A stretch of DNA of 61,142 nt from Nemertoderma westbladi (taxonomy: Eukaryota > Xenacoelomorpha > Nemertodermatida > Nemertodermatidae). The notes under the pieces were generated by a model. That model was given only the letters and a program-made list of their open reading frames with translations. It did no database searches and was not told where the DNA came from. Below are positions 11,335 to 22,800 of the stretch, piece by piece. The stretch spans positions 1 through 61,142 of the forward strand of contig JAUCBJ010002484.1 in the NCBI GenBank assembly GCA_032718475.1, in the 5' to 3' direction. Made by a program: the position numbers and the translations under genes. Position 1 is the first letter of the stretch, and the number at the start of each line of letters is the position of its first letter.

Positions 11335-11841
11335 TTACCAACTGGGTTTCTTTATGGTACTTCCTTGCGACTGGTAATGATATTCGCGTTCCATCTCCTT
11401 GTAGTTCGGTATGAGATCGTCGCTGCAGGCCTCTCCCGGGAAGTAGGCGACACTACTCCACAGGCGATGGTACGGGTTCACGAGGAACTTCTCCTGAACG
11501 TCGTCCATCTTCATCGCGTTTACGAAGAAATAAGCCAGAAAGAACATAGTTCCCACTTTGAGAGTTCCCACGGGGTTTAGAAACGACCGTTCGTTAAAGT
11601 AGCGCAGTTTCAGGGCCCAGGGTTTGTTCATCCAGCCGTCGTAGAAACGCCCGAGAAAGTCTCCGATGCGGCTGCGACCCAACTGCCGCGGCTCGTGGGG
11701 GGAGAGCACTTGGACCTGGGCCCACCGGCGTCTCCAGTACCGGTGCTCCAGTTCCTCCTGACGCCATACTCCGCCGTCAGGCCAGCGGCCTGGTGCGGCT
11801 GGAGGTTTGTTGGGGTCGACGTATGGCTTGTGTTCGCCCAT
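11335..11841 (-). CDS. NDUFB6: NADH dehydrogenase 1 beta subcomplex subunit 6 (complex I B17 subunit)
   Basis: The product is an accessory subunit of the membrane arm of mitochondrial complex I; it has no catalytic role but is needed for assembly of the arm in the inner membrane. The 168-residue ORF carries the family block RRRWAQVQVLSPHEPRQLG (about residues 37-55; in the vertebrate protein LRRRW...ELSPREP). It also has a helix in the region FLNPVGTLKVGTMFFLAYFF, the likely single membrane span (about 87-109), and a C-terminal AYFPGE...LIPNYKEMERE block matching the IFPGD...VIPPMKEFP end of the family. It is about 40 residues longer than the human protein, mostly at the two ends. The ATG at 11841 is the first in frame. 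The gene appears intronless, so a retrocopy cannot be excluded, though the frame is intact and no poly(A) tail is obvious. It lies in the spacer between two inverted BEL copies. Confidence 0.85.
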   Translation of the reverse strand: MGEHKPYVDPNKPPAAPGRWPDGGVWRQEELEHRYWRRRWAQVQVLSPHEPRQLGRSRIGDFLGRFYDGWMNKPWALKLRYFNERSFLNPVGTLKVGTMFFLAYFFVNAMKMDDVQEKFLVNPYHRLWSSVAYFPGEACSDDLIPNYKEMEREYHYQSQGSTIKKPSW

Positions 11842-14800
11842 TAGTTAGGTCTCTAGGAAGACGTTATGCCAGTATGTCCAGATGTTAGTCGTCCGTCCAG
11901 GTCGTCTGTAAAGCACTACAGTGCTACTGTACTAGACTAAGCCAGTAGGCAGGTACAGAGGTAGGATTTAGTAGGCCTAGGACTAGCGCAGTACAGCAGT
12001 ATGCAGTAGCGCCTAGCACCTGAGCACCTATGAGCTATGACCTAGGTCAGTAAATCTTAATCTTCTTCAAAATCGAGAAGGTACGTTGTGAGAACCCAGA
12101 CAGCATACTATACCATACAGCCGTAGCCGCATTGTTCGGGTGTTGATGTTATCTTACAACAGTACACACACAGTAGGCCCTACAACTGTGCAATACAACA
12201 TTAAAGTGATACCGATAATGGACGATGCAACCAACAGTTGGCGTACTGCTGTACTGGCGTAGGGCTACGTTTTTACGTTCTCTGGTTCTTGTTAGATGTA
12301 TACACACAGAATGACGTGTGAGGTACCTACTGTACCTCAGTACCTACAGTCAGACAGTAGGATATCCTATCTCTGTATCTTGATTAATCGTCCACTTTTT
12401 AGATAACGATAAAACAGGAAATTTGATTTTATCATAGTCTGACAGTAAAAGTTATACCCCCCACATAAGATTGGATATTGAGGTACTGTAGAGCAGAATG
12501 CGAGTTTAGCTCAGTTACTTCACCTCAATAAACTAAGAGTATTCAGTATTCATTTAAGAATATTTGCGTCCAATTTCCCCTGGAGAGGGATGAATTTTTA
12601 TTGCGATAAGTGTAAAACAATATCTGAAGTTTTGTTGCATAATCCAACAAGTTGAAGAATGAGTGTTCAAGTGGGAATTCGAATTCTGTAGTTCAGTTTC
12701 ATATGAATTGAAATCGTCGGAGGATTATCTGAGTGGAGAGTGTAATTGTAATAAAGTATAGGCTACTTTTCTGCTTTTTTATAGTAAAGTAAACAGTTAC
12801 CGTAAAGTTTAATAATTTGATATAAAGTAGCTTTACCGCTAATTAAATTATGATAATAAATTATGATAAATAATTTAGTAATTACTCGGGAAACCCGTCG
12901 ATATAGTGGAAGTACAGTAGGTGCATTCTTCTTGCAATGTCACCCATCATAACAACCAGTTACATTTAGACTGATAGACAAGAAATTGATTGGAGTGCAA
13001 GATAGTTTATTGTGGTGAAGCAAACGAGTTAAAATCGCATTCTGGTCTACCTCAGTAACTATCTAATTTTATGTTCATATCCCTCCAAGAATGTATTCGA
13101 TAAATGCGTCACCAAAATAATCTAAATATGATATTGCAGCAAAATTTACCTGAGTCCCCATTTTACCAACACACACTGGCAACCACTCCATGGATACTTA
13201 CTGTACTGTACATCACATCGTAATGTCCACACTGTGAATGTTAAGAACGTTTTTGTAAATATTATAGGGTGAATGAATCAACAAAAACATATTGCCCGAT
13301 TTTTTTTATTTTGGCGCAATGTTTTTATAATAGAACGATATACTTGACTGGGAATTGTGTCAAATGCTACGTCCACTCAACCCATGGATTTTATGCTTGT
13401 ATGGCTATAAATTTAAACGATATGTTTTGTGTGTGGTTGTCGGAAGCCATATTTTTCGGAAACCAATATCACACACTGTAAGTATGTAGTAGGACATACT
13501 GTAGTATTATGAATGACAACTTGTCGGTGAGATGGCTTGGAGTTCTTCTGAATGAGGGTCAATCTCGTTTGTTTATTGTATTGGAAATTGTTTAATGAAA
13601 ATATTTTTCATTACAATGAGATGAAGGGTGAATGACACCCGAGTCAGGGTGTCACTCTTGTAGGACGATCTAGTCAATCATTGTCCAAATTAAACTTTTC
13701 AATTATATTCTACTGTATCCTACCATACCTACCATATATCACTAATTTGACATCTTTAAAAAACATATGGTTTACGTTCGATATTTGTATTAACCAATAT
13801 CAAATATGTTAATTAAACACTTTCCTTATATATATAATTGAACGAGAACATACAGTAATTGTTACTGTAAATGCAACTTCTATCTTTACAAACACATTTT
13901 GCAAATCTGTGGCCATTGATTTGCGATTATTTAGGAGTGTGTTTTAAAATTAGTTTTTTTGTATCAACAAAAAAGCAAGTGATTGGCAAACATATCAATT
14001 ATATTACTTTGATTTACAGCTGTTATACCAATGATTAGTTTCATTGATTGTGTCACTTATAAAAATTTGTTACAAAATATATAAATTGTGGTTTTTCCAA
14101 GGTTGTTTTTTAGTTCAAGTGGTTATAGAATCGAAAAAATAATTATTAAATGTTCATCAGACTGGACTGCGACAATACTGTAATTACTAACTGAGCAAAC
14201 AGGTATGTGGACTTCCTACGGTAAGTAGCCCCTGGGCCTAGCCCCCTTAAAACAATCTCATTGTGATTTTAATCGCTATAATTATTCAGTATAAAATTAA
14301 CTCTCTTGCTAAGATTTATGGACTACCTGTACTGTGTTATATTTTTTCCGCGTTTATTTTCTCAACGCTTTCTGCCACATTTTCCTGGGCGTTTTCTGCG
14401 CTTTTTACGTGTGGTAACAAATTGTAGTAAAAATAACATGGCACAGAATTTTGCAGTATTAAATAGTATTAAAATAACGCGTCAACGAAAATGTTTAAGT
14501 CTATTATCCGCAGACAATAACTATAAACTACGTCAAGCGGTTTTGTTTTTATATTAAACGTAGGATATAAATTGACTGACTGATGCATTGCACGTGCTGT
14601 ACGACTGATGCATGCAAGTACTGTAGGCCTAAATTTATTATTTGGTCACTAAAATGGGAAAGCGGGGATAAACTTTCAGTTTATGGGCCATGAGTTGTCG
14701 GTAGGCTATACAATACAGGGTATTAGTACAGTACGTTTGAACGACACTACCCAAACAAGCCTGAAATCAGATAATTAATGGTACCGGTACCGGTATAGGC

Positions 14801-15049
14801 GGTATATCAGTATTCTACGTCACACTTTGTGCCTTGATGATTGCGCTGGTATTATTTACTTGAAGGGAATGTATTATTTTAATGTAGGCCTACCAGGTAA
14901 TCTATATTACAAGCTAATAACGGTGGTATGCGATACGGTTAAGTTTATTTCGTATGTTGGTCCTGAAATGGGCTGCGTTTGGGTTGGTTAGGTCAGGTCG
15001 TACAGTAGTTGGCCCTGAAAAGGGCCGTTTGGGTTGGTATGTCAGGAGA
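11842..15049. other. gene-free region upstream of NDUFB6
   Basis: Over 3 kb without a supported gene. ORFs present are short, AT-rich and without recognisable motifs. It should contain the NDUFB6 promoter next to 11842, but I see no clear TATA box. At 14780-14800 there is a short GGTACCGGTACCGGTA run. Confidence 0.4.
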
Positions 15050-15349
15050 TTAGAGAAAGGTCGGTTGCGATTTATATGTCTCAAACCACGTTCCAGAACT
15101 TGCAGTTCGTTTGTGCTTAATGTTATTTGCACCGGAGCATCTCCAAACAAGCCACATGAATCCCCTGTCCTTCACCAGCGTAATTTTAGATTGTGCAGTA
15201 CAACCCGGAATAGGACAAAGACAGCGTTGGTTGCCCATTTGATAGTAGAGTACAGGCTGACAGCGACAGGGGACAAGCTCCACGCTTTGCGCAAACTCAA
15301 TAGCGGGCTCCTCAGTCACGATCAGTTTACCAATCTCAATAAAATTCAA
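15050..15349 (-). pseudogene. possible N-terminal fragment of an ISXO2/Merlin-like transposase
   Basis: The ORF has CLCPIPGC, then FMWLVWRC, then KRTASSGTWFETYKS. A CPxC-type knuckle, WRC and R..S.GTWFE in this order recall the zinc-ribbon N-terminal part of ISXO2-like (IS1016/Merlin) transposases, which are multicopy in invertebrates. The DDE catalytic part is not found nearby, so this is at most a fragment or one exon. The GC content is higher than in the flanks. No terminal repeats were found. Confidence 0.4.
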
Positions 15350-16377
15350 TTAAGCCTTGACGGTGACAGTAACACTTGTTATAGGTCCAATACATTAATT
15401 AGTAGTGTTCTAGTATAAATACAATACTAATTGTAGAGTATAAGACAATATCCGCATTGTCCTCAAGATGGCGCACAATACTTATATGCCGGTATCGGTA
15501 CCAATTTTTATCAGTTTCTATCCGATTTCAGGATTGTTTGGCTAGTGTCGTTCAAACGTACTAAACCGCTAGGCCTACACAGTCACCAACCAAGATGTAG
15601 GATAACTGTACCGAAGAATGATTAGACCATAATTTCTTTCAGTTCTGGGGATTTAAATCTGAAGTATTTGTGGACGGACAATCAATAACATTAGCGCATT
15701 ATCAATGCTTATATAAGCCGAGTGTTCGTATTACAATAACAATGATTTAAAACTGTCACCGTACCGGTACATACTACTACTACTATATCGGCATGCTCTG
15801 CTCATTGTGCATAGCTGAAATATATACTGTATGCAGTATAACACGTTCGTGGGGACTTCGCGCAGCACGTAGTCGGCAAGCCTTGGCATACGGTTCATAT
15901 AGAGCAAATGGGGCATGTCTAGTTTGGACCCCATATCCCATGCTATAAATGTATTCATTCGATATACAATCATATGTTAATCCGCTAGGTGGTGTCAAAT
16001 TGTTATTCTGCAATTTCGTACTTACCAGTGCAGCACTGTACAGCAGTACCGTACCGGTAGGCCTATGTCATTACTTCTGAGTCTCTAGCGGATCCCCAAT
16101 TAAATGTCTTAACTTTTCAATTTCGTAAAAGATAGACTTCATGATTCTCTACAGGCCACCAAAATTTCAGCTCAGGAAAATGAGGCCTTCCCGAGAAATT
16201 TAACATTTTCTAAAAACCACATAATCTGTCGTAGCTGACGTCAGACTGCATGATTTTTCACCAAACTTTACAAACTTTCTAAACTTTCTCTCTACTACTT
16301 ACCTACTAAGTTTGGTTCAATTCCGAACCAGCGATGCCGAGAAATTCGCGTTCAAACATTTACCAGACAGACAGACG
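15350..16377. other. non-coding stretch with a long-range inverted repeat
   Basis: About 15860-15925 and 16378-16440 are inverted copies of each other (core GACATGCCCCATTTG, CCGTATGCCAAGGCT, CCGACTACGTG). They frame a segment with an AGACAGACAGACGGAC tract near 16363, a motif frequent in invertebrate repeats. A CAAGATGGCGC motif near 15464 resembles a YY1-type promoter element. No gene is supported. Confidence 0.45.
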
Positions 16378-16448
16378 GACATGCCCCATTTGCCCTATAT
16401 GAACCGTATGCCAAGGCTCGCCGACTACGTGTCTCGCCCCACATATTA

Positions 16449-16695
16449 AGAATGCTGTGCTGGCTTGTCGACAAAATTGCGCCGCCACAACTCCCTATCA
16501 CCCCCCCCCCCCCATGACATTTGCTAGATCATCTATGCCTATGGCATCGTCCTTTAAGAGGCGTCTCAAGAAAGTTATGGGCTGTTGAGTCGACCATGCT
16601 TATTCACTCCATGAGGCCGCCAAAAGCACAAAGCACAAGATTATGTACTGGCTGTTCCTCATCTTCACGGCGAATGCAATGTAGTGCAAAGGTAG
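16449..16695 (-). mobile_element. 3' fragment of a non-LTR retrotransposon
   Basis: The sequence matches the 3' end of the LINE copies at 40860-41110 and 44690-44940 (inverted reading; GTCGACAAAATTGCGCCGCC, AAGAAAGTTATGGGCTG). Only about 250 bp remain, with indels and a C-tract. It lies about 200 bp upstream of the CAP gene. Confidence 0.75.
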
Positions 16696-16892
16696 ACCTA
16701 CCTTACATACAGTAGTTTAGCCCAAATGTTGATAGAAAATCATTTTAAATGTAATTTCATTTTGTTACAATTGTGCAATAATGTTTTATTTATTCTACTC
16801 TAACGTACTGCATCTTTCTAAAAATCCAATTAGTGTATTAATTTTTAATATATTTTTTTATTAGAAACGGTTACCCTTCAGAAATATTCGCG

Positions 16893-19800
16893 ATGAAGTT
16901 GATGATTTTAACCCTATCGTTTTTAATTGGCTCCGATGCTGCGATTACCTCGGAAGAGAAAAACCAGATCCTTGAGGCCCATAACAACTACAGGGAATCC
17001 CTGACTGGCACCTTGAATAATGGAAACTCCCTACCTCGACCTGCTACACCACTCTCAGCACTGGTTAGTCTGTTCTGTGTTTATGTTTTACTTTTGGAGG
17101 TTAGAAATTATGATTTAACTATTTTTAATATATTTGGCCCTGAAGAACTATGACACATCTGCTGTCTTAAAAAATTGATATTATTTAGTTAACCCGCGGG
17201 TTAAAACCCCCAAAAAAACTACTTTCTCAAATGAACAATACGAGATGGCGGAAGTACAGTACTCTATGCCTACTACTGTATTTATACAGGCATACTATTA
17301 GGCCTACTATTATTTTATTTAATTTAAAACACAAGTATATTTCATATGCGACCAATTTGACATGAAGATAACTTTTTCAATTGCCGTTAAATGTGCGCCT
17401 CTATCTTATTTTTTATTATTATTTCATATAATAGTTGTATTTTTATGCTATTATTATATTACTATTTTTTAAATACTACACTTTAGGCCTATATTGAGCT
17501 GTTCCTGGACTAAATGATCTCTGCTGTTACTATTCAGATTTGGAACAATGAGCTCGCTACTATGGCAGCATCATTAGCCGACAGTTGTAAATTTGCCCAC
17601 GTCACTCATAAGCTCAATGGTAATTCTGTTGGGCAAAATCTGTATGCATGTAAGTCTGCTAAAGATTGTTGATACATACAGTAGGCCTACAACTGTAGGG
17701 GGTATCTGTACCGGTAGGTGAACTTGGCGCAAGAAAATTTAAAGCTTCTGGAAAAAGCCAAACGTGCAACCGTCACGTGATCTCATCTTTTAATTGATAA
17801 TTAACATTGCTAATTGGCCTAGATACGATTTAATACGGGCTCCAGCCTATGACCCCGTAGGAATTTTATATATGACTGAGCTACCCTACACAGATGTTTA
17901 GTACAGATATGGGACATTTAAAAAAAAAATATGGGTAGACTTCACGAAATGGTTGCGCTCGTTTTTAGGGGGTTTGAAACATAGCAACGGAGAAAATTGC
18001 CCTAGCAACAGCTCTTTTATGACGAGTTAAAATTTATGAAAAATTAGGCCTACTATTTTGGATGTGAAGAATTTAATGGCATTATTTAGTTTTTTGAAAA
18101 TACCAATAGCAACCAGTGAAAACGACCTTTAAAGTTAGCAGTATTGACATTTTCGACCTTACTCGAACCTGGGACCTCGAGGTGGAAGCCGAGACAACAA
18201 CCACTAGGCCACAGGTTCTTGAGATATAGAGTATTAATTTCAAAGCCAACTACCATTATATTAGCCCCTGATTTTTATTATTGATAATAACAATGTGTTG
18301 GCAAGCTGCGTTTTTCGAGGGTTTTTGTTCGCGCTTTTGAAGACCTTTAGCAGTTTAACCTGCCAAAATTTATATGTCTTTTAGTTAATTAACACACCTT
18401 TAGCATACGACAATATTTTATGCTAATAAACAAAACATTAGCCGAAGCCAGCCCATGCGCGATCATTCACCCGATGGATCTACACCCGGGAGGCTGAATT
18501 CGGATGCTTAGATTTTATTATTGCAGTGTAAGGTTGCAGTGTAAGCCTACTGTATTATTCGATTGATCGCTAATATGTAATTTCTGACAGATATTATTAA
18601 CTTTCGGGAAATATTAACAGTTCCTTTAGGACGTGGCGCTCTATCTATTTAAACAGAGCTAGGACTTATACTAAACGCAACGATAAGGCTTATGATTAAA
18701 GTATAAGTCGCATTCTTTAGGAAATGCTTTGTTACCAGTCACATCACACTCACAATCATGCACACTATTCTGCCGACCGTCAGTATATTTGATCACACAT
18801 AAAGAGAACAGCAATTGACTCAGGTAGTGTCTACTAAATAACATTAGATTCAATACACACCACATTGATATAAATCGCAATTGTTATATATAGCCCGCCT
18901 CTCTAACCTGTAGTGTATCAAGAAAATTGGGAATTTGGGTGATTTATCCGTATTATCCAAAGAGCAATATTTCCATCAACAAATAGGTACAATTAATAAC
19001 TGACGGTAAAATAACAGTACAAACAATATGATTAGTGCAGTTAAATTAAGTGAGGTAACACCGCCGGTAACAGTTATACTTTCTATAATCTAAGCAGTTT
19101 TACTAGAGTTCTTAGAGCCGGTGTTTCTGGCTTAGACAGCAATAACAACAAAGTATCAAGTAAAAACAGTAAGACTGAACACTCTCCTTATGATCGGCCG
19201 AAAAGCTACACGTCGACAGGAAAAAACGCTCTGATTGGCTCAAGCCAAACAAAGAACCATGCATCCAATGGCTGTTTCCATGTCAGCAACCAGCTGTTAG
19301 ATGTCGTAATATGAATCATCACGGCTAAGCTGTGAAAGGTATTTGGTGCATTGCAGGTTTTTTGCCTTACCATGTCCGCTAAAACACGTATATAGCAGAA
19401 TGACTTTTATGTCCGTTAAAACACCTGTAACGGTACCTTGCGGGCGAGGGGAATATATATACAGTTAGAGAACCTTTTTAGAGTATTCCAGCGCCTGGGG
19501 GGAAACTGGATTGCGAAGCAAAAGGGGGCCAGTTATATCCCACAGAAGCTTTTACACCGCTCCCAGAAAATGGGATTTGAGTCTATAAATATACAAAAAT
19601 CACAGTTTCTAATATACGTAAATACTCTAAACAGTTAGTCTTTCTTGCGCGGACGGCGTTTACGCAGTTTTTTAAAGCTAGCAAGAGTCCTTTTCTCTTT
19701 GGGGCGAGCCACTTTACGAGGAGGGCTATAACTCCTGGGTGAAGGGTGCAATATGATTGCATCAGAAGGTATGGGATTGCGATCGGTATATCCGCCGGTC

Positions 19801-22800
19801 GAAGTACCGGGTTGATTGACATCAACGTCCGGGGAGAGGGGTCTAACGGCTTTGAGAGCTCGTTTCAAGACAGCCGCTCTTACGGGTCCTTTACGAGTGG
19901 TCTGAACGAGGGCCGTGGGTGGACCATAGGCAGTTAGAAACTTCCTTGGTTTAATGGTTCTTTCCAACTCGCGTTCGCGGGCTCTGTACTCGTAAGGCCG
20001 TCGATATACTTCCTGTAACTCAGGGTGTGAGTTGACAAATAAGTCTCCATAGGCCGGATCTTGACGGATAAAGTTTATTAAGTTATACGAATTGATGTCA
20101 CTCGGATTAATGCTCCTGAGGAATTTGCGTACATATTTGGTTGAAATACATTCTCCAACGCGCTTCAATAGTTCATAACTTGATAGGCGCGATTTCTGCT
20201 CGACGGAGGCAAACAAATATGGATGGAACGCATAAACTCCTTCGTAGGCGCGTCCAGGATAATAGCGATGGCGTGAATCACAATGTAAATCAGCGTTCGC
20301 TTCCCAAGCTCTGATATAACGTAGTACAATCATTTCATCTACGCTCTCTAAATCATGGTTAAAGGGACAATCAAAGCTGGCGTGTCCTTTTAATTGACAA
20401 TGATGGCATTGAGTCATAAATTGGGGGCAGACAGCAAAAATGTGCAAATTATTAAGCCGACAATATGCACAATAGATTTTCATCGACGGTTGCTCGTGGA
20501 AATAGGAACAAAGATCGTTGGTGTCCATAGACGTAATATGGTCTCTCGATACGCACAGCCGACAACGTTGTCTAGAAACATAATTGGCATGGCGATAATC
20601 ATACGCAGTAAGACACTGTGGACCTTGATACCATTCTAGGCTGTAATCGTAGTCGCTGTTCCGAGCGCGATAGGCTGAATCTCCTCAGATTCTAGGCATA
20701 TTGGTTCGTCTTCCCAGTCTGTTACGAATAGAATTTTCGTGATCTATTCTCGGTTTATCGTTACGACTCCGCTGGGTATGATATTTAAATAGAACCATTT
20801 CCCTTTAGGGTGTCTACATCGTCCGTATCATGTAAATCGATAGGATGGCCGGTAGTTAAGAAGTCCATATACGTACCATTACGATGCGTATAGCGAGCGG
20901 TTAATTTTCGATAGTCCAATTCACGCGTAAGTTGCTCTTGGGACATCGGCGGTTCGATATAACGACCATCGTCCTCCGTAATAGTCGGATCGGCTTCACC
21001 GCGTATCAAGCTATCCACAAACGCTTGTAAAGGTAGAGTATATCGCTCTCTAATACCAAGGTCATCTTCTATTAATTCCGTCATATCTGCTATCTGAGTT
21101 TATTAATATTAGTATGAGTCAATATTTAGGCAAGCGGGCGTCGCTGCCTACTAGTCTTTGACCCCGGACAGTGGGTTTCTCAGCGCCGATGTACCGTTGT
21201 CGCGGTGTTTGCGCCAACATGTAGCAACAGCACGACAACGATAATCGACACAAGTCCCACCACTGTCCGTCCCAAAGGCTTGAATCCACTTGAGGTTATC
21301 TCGGTAGAGTTAGGCTACTTTACAATTGCGATTAGCTACTGTAAACACACTTTAGTAGTATCATTCACCTATAAACGCACAAATTCCATACAATCATTAC
21401 TTACTGCACACAGCCATTTTGTCCGTTAGTCATTGTCTTCCAGAATGTCACGTTATTACTATGTATCCTTGGATACTAATAGTGCGCTATGTATTCTCTT
21501 ATGCTACGCAATGGGGCAAGCCTTTATTGTTCCTTTAACTTGCTTCTAATTCTAGTGTGGGTGTTGCCATGGTGACATTATGGAAAACTAGCGGTAGAAT
21601 TAGGGTAATTCTCATGCATACAGATCTGGGATGTTATTTAATAGTAATTCTTTAATTGTCAATATCCTCTTTATGCATGATTTTATAAATTTTATCGGCT
21701 ATTGACTATATGTTGGAGATTCTCACACTCTAATACACTCAATATGAATCTCCGCTCCCATGATCTATTAATTACTGGAATTTTGGGAATGTTATAAATT
21801 GCACAAAATGACAATTTATGAAATTCATTTGAATATGAATTTAAATTTATTCCCGTGAATTTTATTATTTGATGTTAAATTGACACAAATTTTATTCCAG
21901 AGCATATCTGGGGACTTAGGATCCTTAATTCTATAAAATAGTCCTTCTAAGAATATCGGTAAATACTGCGATATCTTAATTGACTAGAAATTTTAAAGGA
22001 TCGGGATTTTACAGATTTTAATAAATATTAAATTAATATTTAGGATGGGCACCGATTTATTCCAGAACTTGTCTGGGGACATTAACCACTGATTCTAGAA
22101 TTTGTCTTTCAAGTATATCGGTGGGTGCCACGATATCTTAATCGACTAGAATTACAGAAGGTCAAAAGTTTAACAGATTTATTTGCGATTTACGCTACTG
22201 TTAGAGGGACATCACGCTACTATATGTATTATTTGTTATAAGGTAGAAGAGCAATATCGCACGAAGCAATGTCAGTGTGAAGAGGCAAGTCGTTTCCAAG
22301 GTCTACCCAGAGCTTGGTTTAGCCGAGACACGAGGATCTGAACTTTGCATTCCTAATACTCTGCCTACCAATAATACTTAAATATAGTAGGAGCTTTATT
22401 GTACTTTAATAAGTACGGACATTTCATCTTACTGTAGTCACGTATTTATAATATGATACGGACAGTAAGGAAAGAGAAAAAATAATTATTTCTCGCCGTC
22501 GCACTAAATATATATTATAAATAATTACGTACGTAATAAACACTAATATATTGCACTAATCTACTAAATAATCCCTAAAATAACATTCTACCAAATAAAA
22601 TTAAAGAAAACGATTATAACAATATTACATAATAATACATACATAAATATAAAATAAAAACAAATATAAAATGATATAGTCACACACCCACTCCATATGT
22701 TATTACGTTATGGAGTCCCTAGATATTTGTCGGATTAGGGAAGTGGTCGTAGGAAGAGTATCTTGCCTTCCATAGTTTCCGGACAGTTTTTGGTCTCTTT

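Noticed and set aside
11335-11841. NDUFB6 as a processed retrocopy
   Set aside because: It is single-exon, but the frame is intact and no poly(A) tract or target duplication is visible beside it. It cannot be excluded without finding a second, split locus.
18671-18880. 69-codon ORF present twice (also 28777-28986)
   Set aside because: It lies inside the LTRs, is short, and is broken in the diverged LTR of the plus copy, so it is a shadow of non-coding LTR sequence.
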